In this document: positions 21,539 to 34,348 of the stretch, piece after piece
Layout of the letters: each line of letters opens with the position of its first letter
Numbering within the stretch: the first letter of the stretch is position 1
From: Bathynomus jamesi
Taxonomy: Eukaryota > Arthropoda > Malacostraca > Isopoda > Cirolanidae
DNA length: 64,000 nucleotides
Assembly: GCA_023014485.1 (NCBI GenBank)
Contig: JAJOZX010003211.1
Location: 448,001 to 512,000 of the forward strand
Direction: 5' to 3'
Notes under the pieces: generated by a model
Seen by the model: the letters and a program-made list of their open reading frames with translations, nothing else
The model's database searches: none
Told to the model about the DNA's origin: nothing
Made by a program: the position numbers and the translations under genes

Positions 21539-22690
21539 TAAATGCGTGTCTTACTGTAAAAGGAGTAATAGCCAAGAAGCTCATCGCCCACGATGTTTGG
21601 AGTGAATTTTGCCTAAGGGTCACCTTTAGCCCAAGCAATAATAGGGTAAGGAACCAACCCAACCCAACCCAACCCAACCCAACCCAAGAGCTAGCTGATG
21701 AAAATAATGGTAAGATTACGGTCTTGAGGAAATTTTATTATAGAAACTTAATGGGAGTACTCCCGAAAATGCAAAAATTAAGTCGCCTTTGATACTTTTT
21801 AAACAATTTGGTCAGTTTCTGTACACTAAATTCTTTCGTATAATTTAAAAAAAAATGACTTGTTCTTTATATTCACAGACACGACTCGACTATTATACAG
21901 TAAGACCATTCCAAGACCCAAAATTTGACTAAAAAAAGGCTTGCTGAAAAGAATGTAATCTTGAATTTCAGTAATAGTACAGCACTTGCGCATTATATAA
22001 GGTTTCGGAAACTGAAATAGTTGGTCATTTATTTAATATACTTGGTACGAGTTTACGACAACGACGTGAAGGTACTAAAAAGTTTCCGTCAGCTCACAGA
22101 AACTATAGTTGTAGGTTAGGCTAATACGTTTATATACTTGTATAACACAAATGAACAAACGTTCAAGATCGGCCTTTATACCTTCCACACAACATTTGGT
22201 ATTAATTTCTAAAATCTATCGTGATCATCATCATCATCATTTGGTTTAAACGATGTCATTCTGGGAATACTGTGTAGGTGTGCAAAATGAACCTGAAAAT
22301 AAACAAAATTCACATTATAATTAATAACGTTTATTTAAATTTAAATTTAAAATTTTACGCCCTCAGCAATTCTATCTACAGCACAATCTGTTTTCCTTCC
22401 TTATAGTAGTATATCACCGACTGAATAATCCAAATGAAATTTGAATATTTATTTGGAAGCAATTGTAGAACCTAGAAGGTAACATAATTTGGTCATTATA
22501 CATGCATTACCGTGGCATTCTGAAGATGGAGCTTGAATTGGACTTTCGTGAAACATGATGTGGCTTAAACTTAGAAAACAACTTTCCCTTAGAAATGTTC
22601 TACTAAAATTTATCAACGTGTCTTTTATGCCGACTCTTTCGAGATTTCGAGTTTCAGCTGCTTCGTTAACAAAGAAGTAATCAGAGTCCA
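21539..22690. other. No gene seen; (AACCC)n at 21655-21687
   Basis: Contains a short pentanucleotide AACCC array at 21655-21687 and a CATCAT run near 22228. Otherwise AT-rich sequence with no recognised feature. Confidence 0.5.
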
Positions 22691-23105
22691 CAAAAGAAAA
22701 AGCGAGCGTTTCAACCCGGAGTGTATGCTACCCAACCCACTTTGAAGGTGGTGCTTTTTCGGTCGAGAAACAGGACCCCTACATATACTACCCAAAGGGA
22801 CCGCGATGAACATGAAATGGTACCTTCAAACCTTTCGAGACCACCTACTACTGACCTTACGACTCCAGTTTCCAGGAGATTTCTTCCAGGGTGAAGGTGC
22901 ACTTTGTCACCAAGCAAAAGCATTGAAGAAGTGATTGGATGACCATAACATCACACCTCTGACTGGGTGGCTTGGAAACTCCCCAGATCTTGACCCAATC
23001 GAGAATCTCTGGGGGGATAGTGGATCAGGTGATTCGAAAAGGGTAGCCCCCCGCCAGGGAGGTCCGGTGCTAGTGTCTCCGAGCAACTGATAAAATGAGC
23101 AAACC
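22690..23105 (+). pseudogene. Tc1-like (DD34E) transposase remnant
   Basis: + strand reading in broken frames gives FNPECMLPNPL, WYLQTFRDHLL, FQGEGALCHQAKALKK and NSPDLDPIENLWG. The last is the diagnostic Tc1 block with the catalytic Glu; the second catalytic Asp (normally in QDGAPCH) appears changed to Gly-Glu-Gly. Several stops. No terminal repeats were found. Confidence 0.7.
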
Positions 23106-23879
23106 AACTCTCCTCTCGAATGAAGGTAATAAAAATTAACTTGCCATACATCTAAACCAAGGAAACTCGTAACGCTTTCGCCACCAAAGGCATTCTACGT
23201 GTTGCATTATGCAAAATCTTGAGTGTTCAAGCATGATATTTCATTTGTGGAACTCTAACGTTTCCTAGGTTGGTGCGAAGGGGAAGTACTAAAACGCGGG
23301 ACATGAAGCGGTACCATTTCGATAAAATTCCAAAATCTAGACTCAGTTCGGAGATATTTAATGATCTAATCTAACTTAATCGACTAATATTCAGTTTTGG
23401 GGCCACTGAATATTATCCATTTAGGCTATATTAGGCAGGTTAGGTTGATTCGGTTAGTAATTATGGACTCTTCCGAACTGCATCTAGATTCTGGAATTTT
23501 ATTGAAATATTAACCGCCTTGCGCTCCATGTTTTAGAAACCATCTGGTGCGAGTGTGTTGTACCATGGACAAAATCTACTAAATTTTTCTGATGCTATCG
23601 GGTGAGGATTTTTCTGTAGTACTTATGCCCGATGCTTCGGGGGAGAGTTTGAACTCTAATTCCTCATCCAACGTGTCGGGCATGGACAGTCCATTGAAAT
23701 TGCTCGAACTCGATAAATTGGCTGAAATTTTACGCCAAAACTGAAGTTTCGACAGAAATTAACGGGAGAACTTTCTTTTTGAGATTTTGAAAATTTGTGC
23801 TCAAGACTCACCATTTGGAAAGTGCGACCAGTATTATGTCCGAAGTGTTTGAATATATATTTGTTAATTAACAATAGAC

Positions 23880-24660
23880 GTGTATGGTCACCTTTATACT
23901 AGCGATAACCAATTTGGTTTCAAAAAGAAACATTGTACTGACATGTGCATATATGCCTTAAAAGACATGGTCTGGAAATACCAAACTTTAAATGCTAATA
24001 TATTTGTTTCCTACATGCCTCTAAGGCATTTGATCGTGTTAATCATGACAAATTATTTATGAAACTTGTAAATCAATGTATCTGGGTACTTGGTCGACAT
24101 ATTACGACATATTAGTATTCAGGTGCACCAGACAATGATTGTAAGATGGGGGTGGGGTCAATTCGGAGCCATCTGCAACCAGTGGTTCGGGCAGGGAGGG
24201 ATATTATCCCCGTTTACTCAATGTTTATATGAATAATTTGTCTGTTGTATTGAACACTGTAAAATAGGCTGCTATCTTGGTATGATGATGATGATGATGA
24301 TGATGATCTGATGTATGCAGGTAATCTATGTAGTTTTTGTTTCTCCATCTGTCGGCCTAAAAGGGCTCGGCACACTCCTGAAACTTTATGGGAAGGAAAA
24401 TGACAAAATATAATCCTACTAAAAGTCATTCGATTATGAAAAGCAAGCTACAAGTATATAAAATTTCCTGAATTTCAATTAAATAATATGGACTCACCAA
24501 ACCTAGTGATAAGTTTGAATACAAAATTACGTATGACTTCAGCACATTTAGACGCCTTATTGACAACAAGCGGCATACTGGCATTAGAAGGAGCATTATA
24601 AATCTAGTTCTTAATAAACTTCTAAAAATTACTATAGGCAACATTAGTTTTCTCATATTA
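23880..24660 (+). pseudogene. LINE reverse-transcriptase remnant
   Basis: DNQFGFKKKHCTDMCIYALKD, then (A)KAFDRVNHDKLF in a shifted frame, then GGILSPFLFNVYMNNLSV. These are the conserved RT segments leading up to the catalytic site; a (GAT)n run at 24283-24306 sits where the YADD box is expected. Frames are broken. The clade is uncertain. Confidence 0.65.
24283..24306. repeat. (ATG)n microsatellite
   Basis: Eight ATG/GAT units inside a decayed LINE. Confidence 0.85.
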
Positions 24661-25439
24661 TATCCTTTAGTTTCACCACAAATGAGCTGTATACATTGGG
24701 ATACAAAAAGTTTTGAAGGTCATCTTACATCTAATGTACACCGTACACGTGAAATTTTCTAATCAAAGTATTTCCCTGAGCATATAATTGTCTACATTGC
24801 CTTAGAATGTCGGTCATCTGAAAGAAGATCAGTTAGTATGTGGCCCAAATACTTAGTCTAGGTCACTTCTGACAGCACAGTCGGTAAGAATAAAAACCAT
24901 GGTTAGGCGACTGGTATACGATATATTTTATGTATGCTCACTAATTATAGTGTTCAATTGGCGTACAGAGTCACTGCTCCAGGCAACAATCTCTTAATCT
25001 ATGAACCACTCGTATAGTGCTTGTACCCGTTGACCCTGAAATAGTTTTTGTTTATTTGTTTGTATGACAAACATGGGAGCGTTGAGCAAGAATTTTTACA
25101 GATTCTCTCTGTAGCCTAGCAAAATCCTCACGCGAGGTCACGGAAAGCTTGAGCAGATTTCGAAGTCTGGGCCGAGGCCTACCCTTTTAATTTTAGCCAA
25201 GTTATTTTGGAATTTGAAATGGTAAAACCTTACTATCCAGACAGTGTTCAGAAACAGAATCCATAAGGCCCTAATTACTAACCTAACCTTACCAACTTTA
25301 ATCAGCCTAACCCAACCTAATTTAACATATTGCAAAGCTGTTATGAACTTTGTGTGACTAATAAAGTTTTGCCCTTGAAATTACTTCGCCTAGGCCACCT
25401 CGACCCTTGGTAAAATTCCAGATGCCAGGCGCAGTTCAG

Positions 25440-25565
25440 ATAGTCCAGAGATGCCTGGACACTCTGCGTTTGAAAGATTGGAGGTCATAAACAGGAGGAA
25501 AGATGGATTGAGGAAGATTGTTCCAGAATTGACTGGTTGAGTAGATGAAAGATTGAAAATATCGA
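25440..25565 (-). pseudogene. LINE 3' coding fragment
   Basis: Closely matches 56262-56385 (both carry GGAAAGATGGATTGAGGAAG and TTGACTGGTTGAGTAGATGA). In reverse complement it encodes a WN-LP-S-F-type C-terminal segment of a LINE reverse transcriptase. Only this short 3' piece is present. Confidence 0.6.
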
Positions 25566-25683
25566 ATAACGTTTGGTTAGCTTTAGTTAGTTAAAGATTC
25601 ATAATTAAAAAAAAAAAGTCCGCTAGTTTCCCCGATATGTTTTTACGACTTAATGAACTTAACCTAACCTACACCCAGTGGTG

Positions 25684-25770
25684 AACTGGAGCCGGTCCGC
25701 ACCGGTTCGCGCGAACCGGTTGTTAAAATTTTGAAGCATTTTAGAACCGGTTGTTAAAAATTGTTACGAA
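25684..25770. mobile_element. hAT-like terminus fragment
   Basis: CAGTGGTGAACTGGAGCCGG followed by GAACCGGTTGTTAAAA repeats, typical of a non-autonomous hAT end. No partner end was found. Confidence 0.35.
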
Positions 25771-26249
25771 AACAAATATTGTTATAAAATGATCTTAAAA
25801 CCGAATAATCTTATAAAACGGTGTACAAAATAAACTTCAAATGCAAAGGAAAAATAGCACTATCTGGCCATTTGGAAATTACTACCTAATTAGTATTAAA
25901 TAAGGTATGTATTTAAATGTTCTTCAAAATAATTTCTTTCTTTGTGTTATCTTGAAGCTATTTTGTAATTACTCCCTAATTAGTAATAACTAATATATTT
26001 AAATATTCTTCATATTTTCTTTTCAAATTTATTCTATTTTTTTAATTTTTTTTATTATTAAGTACGAGTACAACTCCCAATGACACACTGCATTGCCACT
26101 TCTTATGGAGAAAGGTACAAAAACTACATAGGATCCACTCATGGTTGGTCTACTAACTGTGGTTGTAGTTGTGTATACATATGCATGTCCTCCGTGGTGG
26201 CGGAGGGAACCTACAATTTTACGGGTTCCGAACCACAAAAACCTTAATT

Positions 26250-26858
26250 TTACCACCTTAAACTATACCCAATCTATCAACATATCCGTCTAATCGATTT
26301 TTAAATATGTTTATAGACGTGCTACTAATTACTTCTATCGGCAAACTATTCCAGCTATTTACTATTCTATGCGTAAAAAGGTTTTTGTCAACTGCTGTCC
26401 CGAACGTTCTACTTGTCAACTTACACCCGTTATTTCTAGTCCTATTATATTGTAATATTTTGAAGAAGCTATCGGATCACCTGAAGATCCGTCACCCCCA
26501 GCCTTTTTTAGTTGGCTTTATAAGGCTAACTAACGAAAATATCACGACCTAACCAATCGTCAAGGGCGTACAGTTGACCTAACGATTGGTTAGGTTAGGT
26601 CCTGATATTTTCGTTAGTTAGCCTTATAAAGCTAACTAAAAAAGGCTGGGTTGATGGATCTTCAGGTGATCCAAGCTATCTCTATTTACGTTATCGAGCC
26701 CATTCATAATTTTGAAAACCTGGATTAGATCACCCCTTAGCCTCCTAGTCTCGAGTGTAGTCCATTTTTAACTCCATAGGCCTATCCTCGTACGACTTCG
26801 ACCTAAATGACGGAATCATCTTAGTTGCTCGTCTTTGAACTCTTTCGATTTTGTCTAT
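26250..26858 (-). pseudogene. CR1-like LINE, 3' part (left of the 9.3-kb insertion)
   Basis: Minus-strand reading gives DKIERVQRRATKMIPSFRSK and SYEDRPMELK, then after a MITE the terminal NNGCKLTSRTFGTAVDKNLF and FNSWNSLPIEV-like words. These form the C-terminal part of CR1-type ORF2. It continues exactly from WNPHMRKDI on the right side at 36138, so both halves were one element before the insertion at 26859. Confidence 0.85.
26474..26672. mobile_element. Foldback MITE with 8-bp duplication inside the CR1 LINE
   Basis: 199 bp with inverted arms of about 85 bp (GGATCACCTGAAGATCC... to the mirrored GGATCTTCAGGTGATCC), flanked by a perfect AAGCTATC at 26466-26473 and 26673-26680. Arms contain ACCTAACC/GGTTAGGT. 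The 8-bp duplication suggests hAT mobilisation. Confidence 0.85.
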
Positions 26859-27300
26859 TAGTCCGGTTGCACAGGGTGGGAACCTTGCATTGTTTGTTAT
26901 AAAGCAAATCTTGACATATTTTGAAAGCTTATACCACCCCATTCAAGAATCCATCGGGTGTACACCTGAGTGACCTGACCCCCGCTTGGCTTCTTCAATG
27001 TGGCCGCCATTTTCCAAGATGGCCGGCGAAACTGAAAAATCCCATATCCTTGTCAATACTTGATGGATTTCGATGATCTTGGTGTCATTTCTAGGGTTTT
27101 TTAGGATGATGAGTCGATCTGGAGGGGTTGCAGATACTTTGGGAGTCGTTTTGACCCACATTCGTCAATACTCAAGGTCATTGGAGGTCAAACGCCCCCC
27201 GAAATAAGGAATATCCCATATCCCGGGCAGTCGTGAAGATATTTTGGTGATCTTACTGTCGTTTTTATGGTTTTGGGCGAGACTGAGTAGTTCTATAGGC
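26859..27300. repeat. Long terminal inverted repeat, left
   Basis: Reverse-complement match to 35716-36134, with shared blocks such as AAAGCTTATACCACCCCATT, GATGAGTCGATCTGGAGGGG and GGTTTTGGGCGAGAC. A 24-base stretch (near 26970-26995 and 27012) is absent from the other arm. Confidence 0.92.
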
Positions 27301-27786
27301 ACATGATAACAGTAGGATATCATTTTGCAACTCCATGGGTCAAGGTCATTTGAGGTTAAAGTTTGGCCTTGAAATATGATAATGCCACAGTTGACATCAC
27401 TGTATTTGCTTTATTTCAGTGACAATTTCTACAATCTAGCTAACTGCTGAGCACTTAACATCTTTTCTGCAGATAAAACCAGATCATAATGCTTAAATGA
27501 CATAACCCACATTATATAGATATAGATATAGATATAGATGTTCGGATATAAACCACAATTTATGCTGAAGTGCAGGGCACATGCATTCTATGGAAGGTTA
27601 CAAAGCTACGAGGTATGACCTCGTAAGCAAAACAAAGCTCACACCTAGCTGGGGAATTGTCATTGACAACTTTGACGCAGTTATTCACATTACGTAACCA
27701 TTTATTGGGGCAAATATCAAAATACATGGTTGCGTCAGGATCATCAGTTTGCTCTTCGTTTGCGTTTTGGGTCAATGGATTGTTGC

Positions 27787-29482
27787 TAGGGTTTCTCATT
27801 TCCCGGCCTTTTGCTTATCCCGGGATTCCGGGATAAAAATGATTCCCTTCCCGGGATCCCGGGAAATCCCGGGATATAATTAATTATATTTAAAATATAT
27901 TATAAAATAAATTAACCTAGAAAAGAGGGGGTATAATTATTTTTTATTTTTTTTATAGTCATTTAATAAGTTCTGCAATCTCCATGATGGGCAAAATAAA
28001 ATAATATTGCTGTGAAAAATATGTATTAAAAAAAATACTTTTGAATTACATAGAAAATTTTCACAAATAAAAAAATTGCTCCGTTTCATTGAAAACTTAA
28101 TGAATACAACGAAAAAAAAATTGCCTTTGAATTGCTTAGAAAATTTAAAGAAAAAATAAAAATTACCTTCAAATTGCAGAGAACTTCAATGAATTCAACC
28201 AAAAAATTATCACTGTGAATTTTTATAGTACGATTTCAAAAAACAAAGATGGTCAATACTTCGATCACTCAATCTTGTTCTCATTTTAGTCACGAAAAGT
28301 CCTGCTGCTGAGAATGCCCTTTCCGATTCTATTGACGTGGGTGGAATCGTCTTTAATGCATTCAAGAGAAGAGAGATGTTCTGCGTTTTTTCGCCCGTAG
28401 CCTCGAAGATCTCTAGTTCCTTTTTAAGGTGCTTTGCAGCGCTTGCTTTGCTGTCTAGTGTTCTTGATTTCTCTACCTCGGCTGCTTTAATAGCTGCATC
28501 AAGCCTTTCAGCTAGAGTCATCGAAGATGACTGAGGGACAGCTGATTCTTGCACATCATTATCTTCATCTGTCTCACTAGAGGTAGAATCAGCAGGTACT
28601 CCAAAAAGGCGATCTAACATCTGCTTTGCTGATGAAATTAACATAGACTTGGTTGGTAAGGCTGGCAAACTTCTGTCACTTGCGAAAGTTGCGACCTTTT
28701 TATAATTCTTTCCACTATTGAGGTATTGTATGAGGCCAGTCAAGTTCTCATTTCTTCTCTCTGTTATGCGTCGAATGAACGACTCCTTTAGTTTTTTTGA
28801 AAAAGGTGTGTTTAGTTGATTTAGTTCGTTCAAAATGAAAGAAAAAACACCTTCTGATGAAAGTAAAGTCGATTCTCTGTTGCCCAGCTTTTCTGCTCCA
28901 ACTTTTAATGGCTCCAGCGATGCCACAATGTCACGAATTACAGCAACTTCTTGTTTGTCAAGGTCAAAATTGTCCATATCTTTATTGCAGTCGATGAGAG
29001 CTTTCGATACGGATGACCTTATTTTGATAAATCGCTCCAGCATGGCTAAAAGACTATTCCATCTGGTTTTGGAATCCAGCAATAGATGCAAACTTTTTCC
29101 TTGTTCCTGTTCAACATATCCTTGTAAGATGTTATTCTTTAAAGGTGATTTGCGAAATTTTTTTGCTATTTTTCTGACTTTATTGATGATTTGAGACACG
29201 TTGATTTCTTTACCTACAGTGTCGTGCGATCCAAATGAAATATCTATCTCGAACGGATCCTCATCAAAGCGCTCACACAAAACACTTTCAAAATCAATAC
29301 TATGATTGAAATCTTCTCCATCTTCATCTATGTTGTCATTATATTCGTCATCTTCAGTTTGAATTTCTTCAGAAAGAGTGATTGCAATATCCCGGGATTT
29401 CCCGGGACACGGAGAATTTCCCGGGAAATTTAAATTAGCTAAAAATCTACCGGGATCCCGGGATCCCGGTAAAGAAACCCTA
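27787..29482 (-). mobile_element. hAT element inserted in the Academ-like gene
   Basis: Ends TAGGGTTTCTCATTTCCCGG and the complement of TAGGGTTTCTTTACCGGGAT, with clusters of CCCGGGATCCCGGG near both sides. A perfect 8-bp duplication ATTGTTGC lies at 27779-27786 and 29483-29490. The insertion falls just after the last cysteines of the CXC cluster in the host transposon. Length 1696 bp; contains the C-terminal two thirds of a hAT transposase. Confidence 0.92.
28210..29390 (-). pseudogene. hAT transposase, C-terminal part incl. dimerisation domain
   Basis: About 390 residues of hAT sequence: an acidic N-terminal stretch, SKTRWNSLLAMLERFIKIR (the RW segment), a helical middle, and the hAT C-terminal dimerisation domain ending in IPPTSIESERAFSAAGLFVT and LSDRSIDHLCFLKSYY. 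BED finger and the first catalytic Asp are missing. The frame stays open upstream to 29592 only because it reads the antisense-free tail of the host transposon; residues MGVNHNQHAGG... are not transposase. Non-autonomous copy with an intact C-terminus. Confidence 0.85.
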
Positions 29483-32400
29483 ATTGTTGCAATCCAGGCC
29501 ACTGCCACATGCACAGAACATTGTGCAAGGGATTCCGCGTCCCATGCAGCCGCAGCAACTCCACCTGCATGCTGATTGTGATTCACACCCACATCTGATT
29601 AGCTTCAGAACTTCATCTGGTGCTGAGCACACTCCTTTACCAACTGTTTTTGGGATGAGAACTCTGTTTGTTTCGTCTCTCTCCCACCCATAATGCACAG
29701 GATCAAGTGGTGGTGGGTCACACTTTAGTGCATCGAGCCAGTTCGCCACAGTGTGGTGGGCTCTGAGCACATTTTGATGGAAAGCTTCAGTTGTTGGTGG
29801 TAGAGAACATAGTTTGGGTGCAGCAGTTCCCGACTTCCCTGTCTTCTGAGCCCATACTCGCTGACGACACTCAGTAAGAGATGAGGATTTCTTATCCCCA
29901 TAGCGTGCAACAATGAACGCTGTTGCTTCTTTCTCGATATGGTCAAAGCATGCATCAAGGGACCCCAGCTTGTCTAGCTTCCGACCCTTCTTGGCTGTGG
30001 CAATGGCAGTGGTTTTGCCGATGTCATGTATTGCTGCAACTGTGTCACAACCACGCAAAGCGTGTAGTTTGAGGATTTGTGGGATGATGTCTTTGTGCTG
30101 GGTTACAGTTGCTCGGATGTCCACTGATTTTCTGCCACGCACTGGAGACTCCATAATCATGGGACAGCCTAGTTTCTTAAATTCATAGAAGTGAGTCAGC
30201 ATGGCAAACACGTCTGTGTCATCACAAATGATGGAGATGCGGGCATCAGAATCTTTCTCAGCTTGTGCGATAGCGTGTTGTATTATCACGTCAGCCTTCA
30301 TGAGATGATGAGAGCTCCAATGCTGCTCGACTCCTGCCTCGCACAATGGAAGTCGGTATGGTCTGCCATCCTGCAAGCACTAGCTCATGGTCTTGGGTTA
30401 CAGTTGCGAGATACTCACTGTCAGCAAGGATTTGCCTGTTTAGTTGCTCCTTGTTCGCGGTGCACGTGAGAACAGCGTCTCTTGTAGGCAATGGGGTGTT
30501 GAGGTCCAGCTTGTGAACTCTGCTGCTCTTGCTTCTCATTGCCAGAGTGCTTGATTTCGGAGAGAAATCATAGTAGCGATCAAAAGCCAGTACTACAGAT
30601 GCATGAGAAAGATGTTTCGGTAGCCATACTTTGAAGGTTTGGATAAATGTAGCAACTGTGCCACTAGCAGGCCAGTCGCCTGTCCACAAAACAGCTGACA
30701 CATCCATGATAACAATTGTTGGTCGACCCCATGTTCGAGAGGATGTTTCCACTCCCAAGTTCTGCTTCAATGCGGACTTAGCTGCAGTTCTCATTAAGCC
30801 ATCTGGTTGGAATAGTGCGGGTGGGTATGCCGCAAGCTCTGTTGAGAATACATGGGTCAAGTCAAGTCGCGTTCGCTCATCAGCAAACAGATGACGCGTG
30901 CATAAATCGCTTCTTGGTCCATAACCAAGTGGGCACCCACCTTGATATGTTTCGTTTTACTTGCAAAGGTGATGACATGTTTGGAAATGGTGCCATAAAA
31001 GCCTTGTGGCCATGATGACTCGTACTGTGCCAGTTGCGTCTTTCAAATATTAACAGCTCTATCAGCATTGCCATCTGGAGATGCAAGCTGCCTTGTCTGA
31101 ATATTGTATAAGTTGCCTCCTGTATGTGACTCTGGATCCATTGGGTCCATGCACTTAGAAAGGGAATCATGAAGTGATTGGCGATCTTCTCCATCATGTT
31201 TGATGCGACCTCCTGCCTCCTTTTTGTGGTACAGATGGAATGTTTCTAGGTGCTCACTCATATCTAGGAGGTCAGCAGTCAGAATCACACGAGCATTGAG
31301 GCTGTATACCCACGTGGCCATCACTTGTGGATTTTGGGTGTTACCAATGCCACCACTAGGGCCCTTCCCACGACGCATCCAGGTACTCTCCAGGAACTAG
31401 TCGGTTGGCATCCCATTCCAGAGTCCATCCATGTGATGCATAGAACCCTCTCCTCTCATAAATGCATCTAAGACTTCTTCAGGTAACCACGTTATAGATC
31501 GAACGAAGAAGAGGCCATATCTACTGTAGTTGTGATGCCCAGCAGCGAAGAAATATGGCAACATATTTTCAGCTGTTTGAATGGCCAGAGCATAATCACC
31601 TTCATGTGTACTGCGCATGTATTTCATAATGAGAAAAGTTGGCTTGATGATGATGTCAACCCACATACGAGTTGTTCTGCTAGCAGAGGCCAGTTCTTCA
31701 AGGACTTGCATCAAGTCAGCCATAGTACTGATACGCTCACCATACTTCAAGAATACAGATCTGAGAGCTTCTTCAGTCAGCATGCGAAGTGCACGGGCAT
31801 TTTGAGGGTACTTTTTTCCTTCTAGTATTTTATCCACTGATCCGAATATGCCACAGAGAACTTCTTTCAGGCCACTTCCCGCTGCTAGACTGCCAATTGC
31901 ACCCATGAAGTCCATCACCAAGTGCATTCCACCAAGGATAGCAATCACATCAGTCAGAAGACTTCGTGTATGGAACAGGATGTCCACTATAACCTTGTAG
32001 ATCTGTTGATCTGCTGTGATGACCAAAACAGTTTGGTTGGACTCCCTCGTCACTTTAATGCCATTGTTGATTGCAGTGTTGACAATGTTGTGGTCCGCTG
32101 GCTTCATATTAATGAGTGACATATACTTGATGGCCGACTTCTTAGCTGGCATCATTCCCGCCTCTCTACAATGGCGGGTGTTGGAGCCATTGTACTCAGG
32201 GGTGCCAGCGACAAACAGTATCCGTCTGAAGAACTCCAGATCTAGCTCTTCTGCACGGTGAAGTGACACTTCGGCTACTCTTGTAAGCTTCTCAGAAGGC
32301 TCAAATGAGCAGGTTGCCTCCATGGGCATAGGTTTTTTCGGACCAGTGTATGGCTCAACTTCCAGTTCACAATTTATGGGAACTGACATTTCTTGTTTTG

Positions 32401-33929
32401 ATAGTCTAGGAATGACCGCACTGTCGTTTTCAAGTGATCTGGGCTGTGTTACAATAGCTGCAAGTTGTGACAGTTTAATCTACAATTTTGGGAGTGAATA
32501 ACTGCATCAAAGTTGTCAATTATAACTTGCACAAGACCAGCAAGTGCAGCATCATTCAAACCCGACCACACAGCATCTCTTGCTGCAACAAGAGCGCATA
32601 AAACGCCACACTTCATTATAAGAACAAGTTGCATTGTACTTGTACAACTCTTTAATGATTTGCTTATGGTCACCTAAGAGAACACCCAGTGCTATTTGGA
32701 GTGGAGTAGGCTGATTTGTAACGACACTTGCTACAATGTTTCCAACCATTATGGATTGCAGGGAGTTAGAGAATTTCGAACTTACACGAGTAAGCAATTG
32801 CATAAGAACATCACTCTTACATTTGGAAGCAATATATTTGTCTATGTGAGTACGATAAGAAGTGAATTCTTCCTTGTTCTTTTTGCACTCACTCACGATT
32901 TGCTTGTCCAACTTCTTCACACACTCATCAATATCAACAGATTCCTCACAATCTTTTGCAATATTCAGGTATGAGGCAGCATAGTTTTTGAAAACTAACA
33001 ACGTAGCGATACCATCCCCATGTAAGTCTACAATTTCGTCTTTGAAGTAATCTTTAACTTTTACAATGAGCGAACCTAGTGACAACTTCTCACCATCTAA
33101 CTCTTTGTAAAGCTTCTCTACTTCAATTGAATTCCATGGTTTCATTTTGTCCTTCGACAATTCTATACACAAAGCAATGAAGCGGCGGTCTTCAGGTTCA
33201 ACCCTTGACTTATTCTGGCAAGCTCTCTCAACCTCAACATGAAAGGTAAACATACAATCTTTATGGTATCGGCCTTCTTCAGCCTGTAAATCTCCTTTCA
33301 TGCCCAACAACCTAAGGGGTTCCAAACAACCTTAGCCCCCCCCATTTGCAGTTTACATGTTTACTTATATCGAAATAGTTTTTAGTGATTATAAAAATAT
33401 ATAAAATTCTTTATTTATTGCAGGTATTAAAATTACTCTAGCTGATAAAGTGATAATATAATGGTTTTTCTATTAATTGATGATTCGGAGAGGCAACGTG
33501 TGATAGATCGCATACGAGCAATAACATTTCGGGAAGCTCGTGATGCTGGAGCCACCTTTATAACACGTTCATGGGTTGCCAAAAAGTTGCGAAGAAGTGA
33601 GGACTTCGTCAAAAGAAATTGGAATAAAACTTGCCCATTATCTTCAAGATTGGGATGTGGATGATTTCATGCATTTAGCTGTCTCCGATGAATTTTTTGT
33701 TTACGTAACACGTCGGCCTAACTACCAAAATGATCGAGTGTGGGCCACAACACCAGATGAAATCGATGACAATGAACATTATCGCGAATTATATATTATT
33801 AAAAAGTCCAGACTGTGTTGGTGTGTTCGTGATATTATTCTATCCCAGCATGTCATTCCTTTCCTAAGAAACCCAAACAATGTTATGGATATGAGAATAA
33901 AAACCCACTCTAATAGACAGAGTTTATTT

Positions 33930-33970
33930 CCACGACAGTTTCGACGCCCACTGGCATCCTCCTCGGGTGG
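33930..33970 (-). ncRNA. Hammerhead-ribozyme-like fold (left arm)
   Basis: Mirror image of the fold at 34308-34348 in the palindrome, read on the minus strand. Same core elements. Confidence 0.5.
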
Positions 33971-34307
33971 ATACAGAAACACAAATGAAACAAAACAAGA
34001 GGGAAAAACAGTTCAGGGATCGACCGTTAAGAAATTCGCACCTAGGTTGGATTCCATTCTCTCGAGACAGGAGGGGCAATTTTCATTAAGTACATTCGCA
34101 CAAATTTTAAAACTATCTTCCTGTTCTAAACATACAGAATCTGTATGTTTAGAACAGGAAGATAGTTTTAAAATTTGTGCGAATGTACTTAATGAAAATT
34201 GCCCCTCCTGTCTCGAGAGAATGGAATCCAACCTAGGTGCGAATTTCTTAACGGTCGATCCCTGAACTGTTTTTCCCTCTTGTTTTGTTTCATTTGTGTT
34301 TCTGTAT

Positions 34308-34348
34308 CCACCCGAGGAGGATGCCAGTGGGCGTCGAAACTGTCGTGG
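34308..34348 (+). ncRNA. Hammerhead-ribozyme-like fold (right arm)
   Basis: Order of elements: CCAC (stem I), CCGAGGA in place of the CUGANGA core, GATGCC-AGTG-GGCGTC hairpin (stem II, one G-U pair), GAAA core, C-TGTC with minimal stem III and cleavage triplet GTC, then GTGG closing stem I. One core change (U to C in CUGANGA) would be expected to weaken activity. Structure seen by eye only. Confidence 0.5.

Noticed and set aside
28835..29194. + strand ORFs of 65-119 codons in the hAT and Academ-like region
   Set aside because: Antisense to transposase coding sequence.
31043..32389. Independent host gene encoding a 330-residue protein
   Set aside because: It joins with neighbouring frames into one larger decayed gene bounded by the 9.3-kb element's inverted termini, so it belongs to the transposon.
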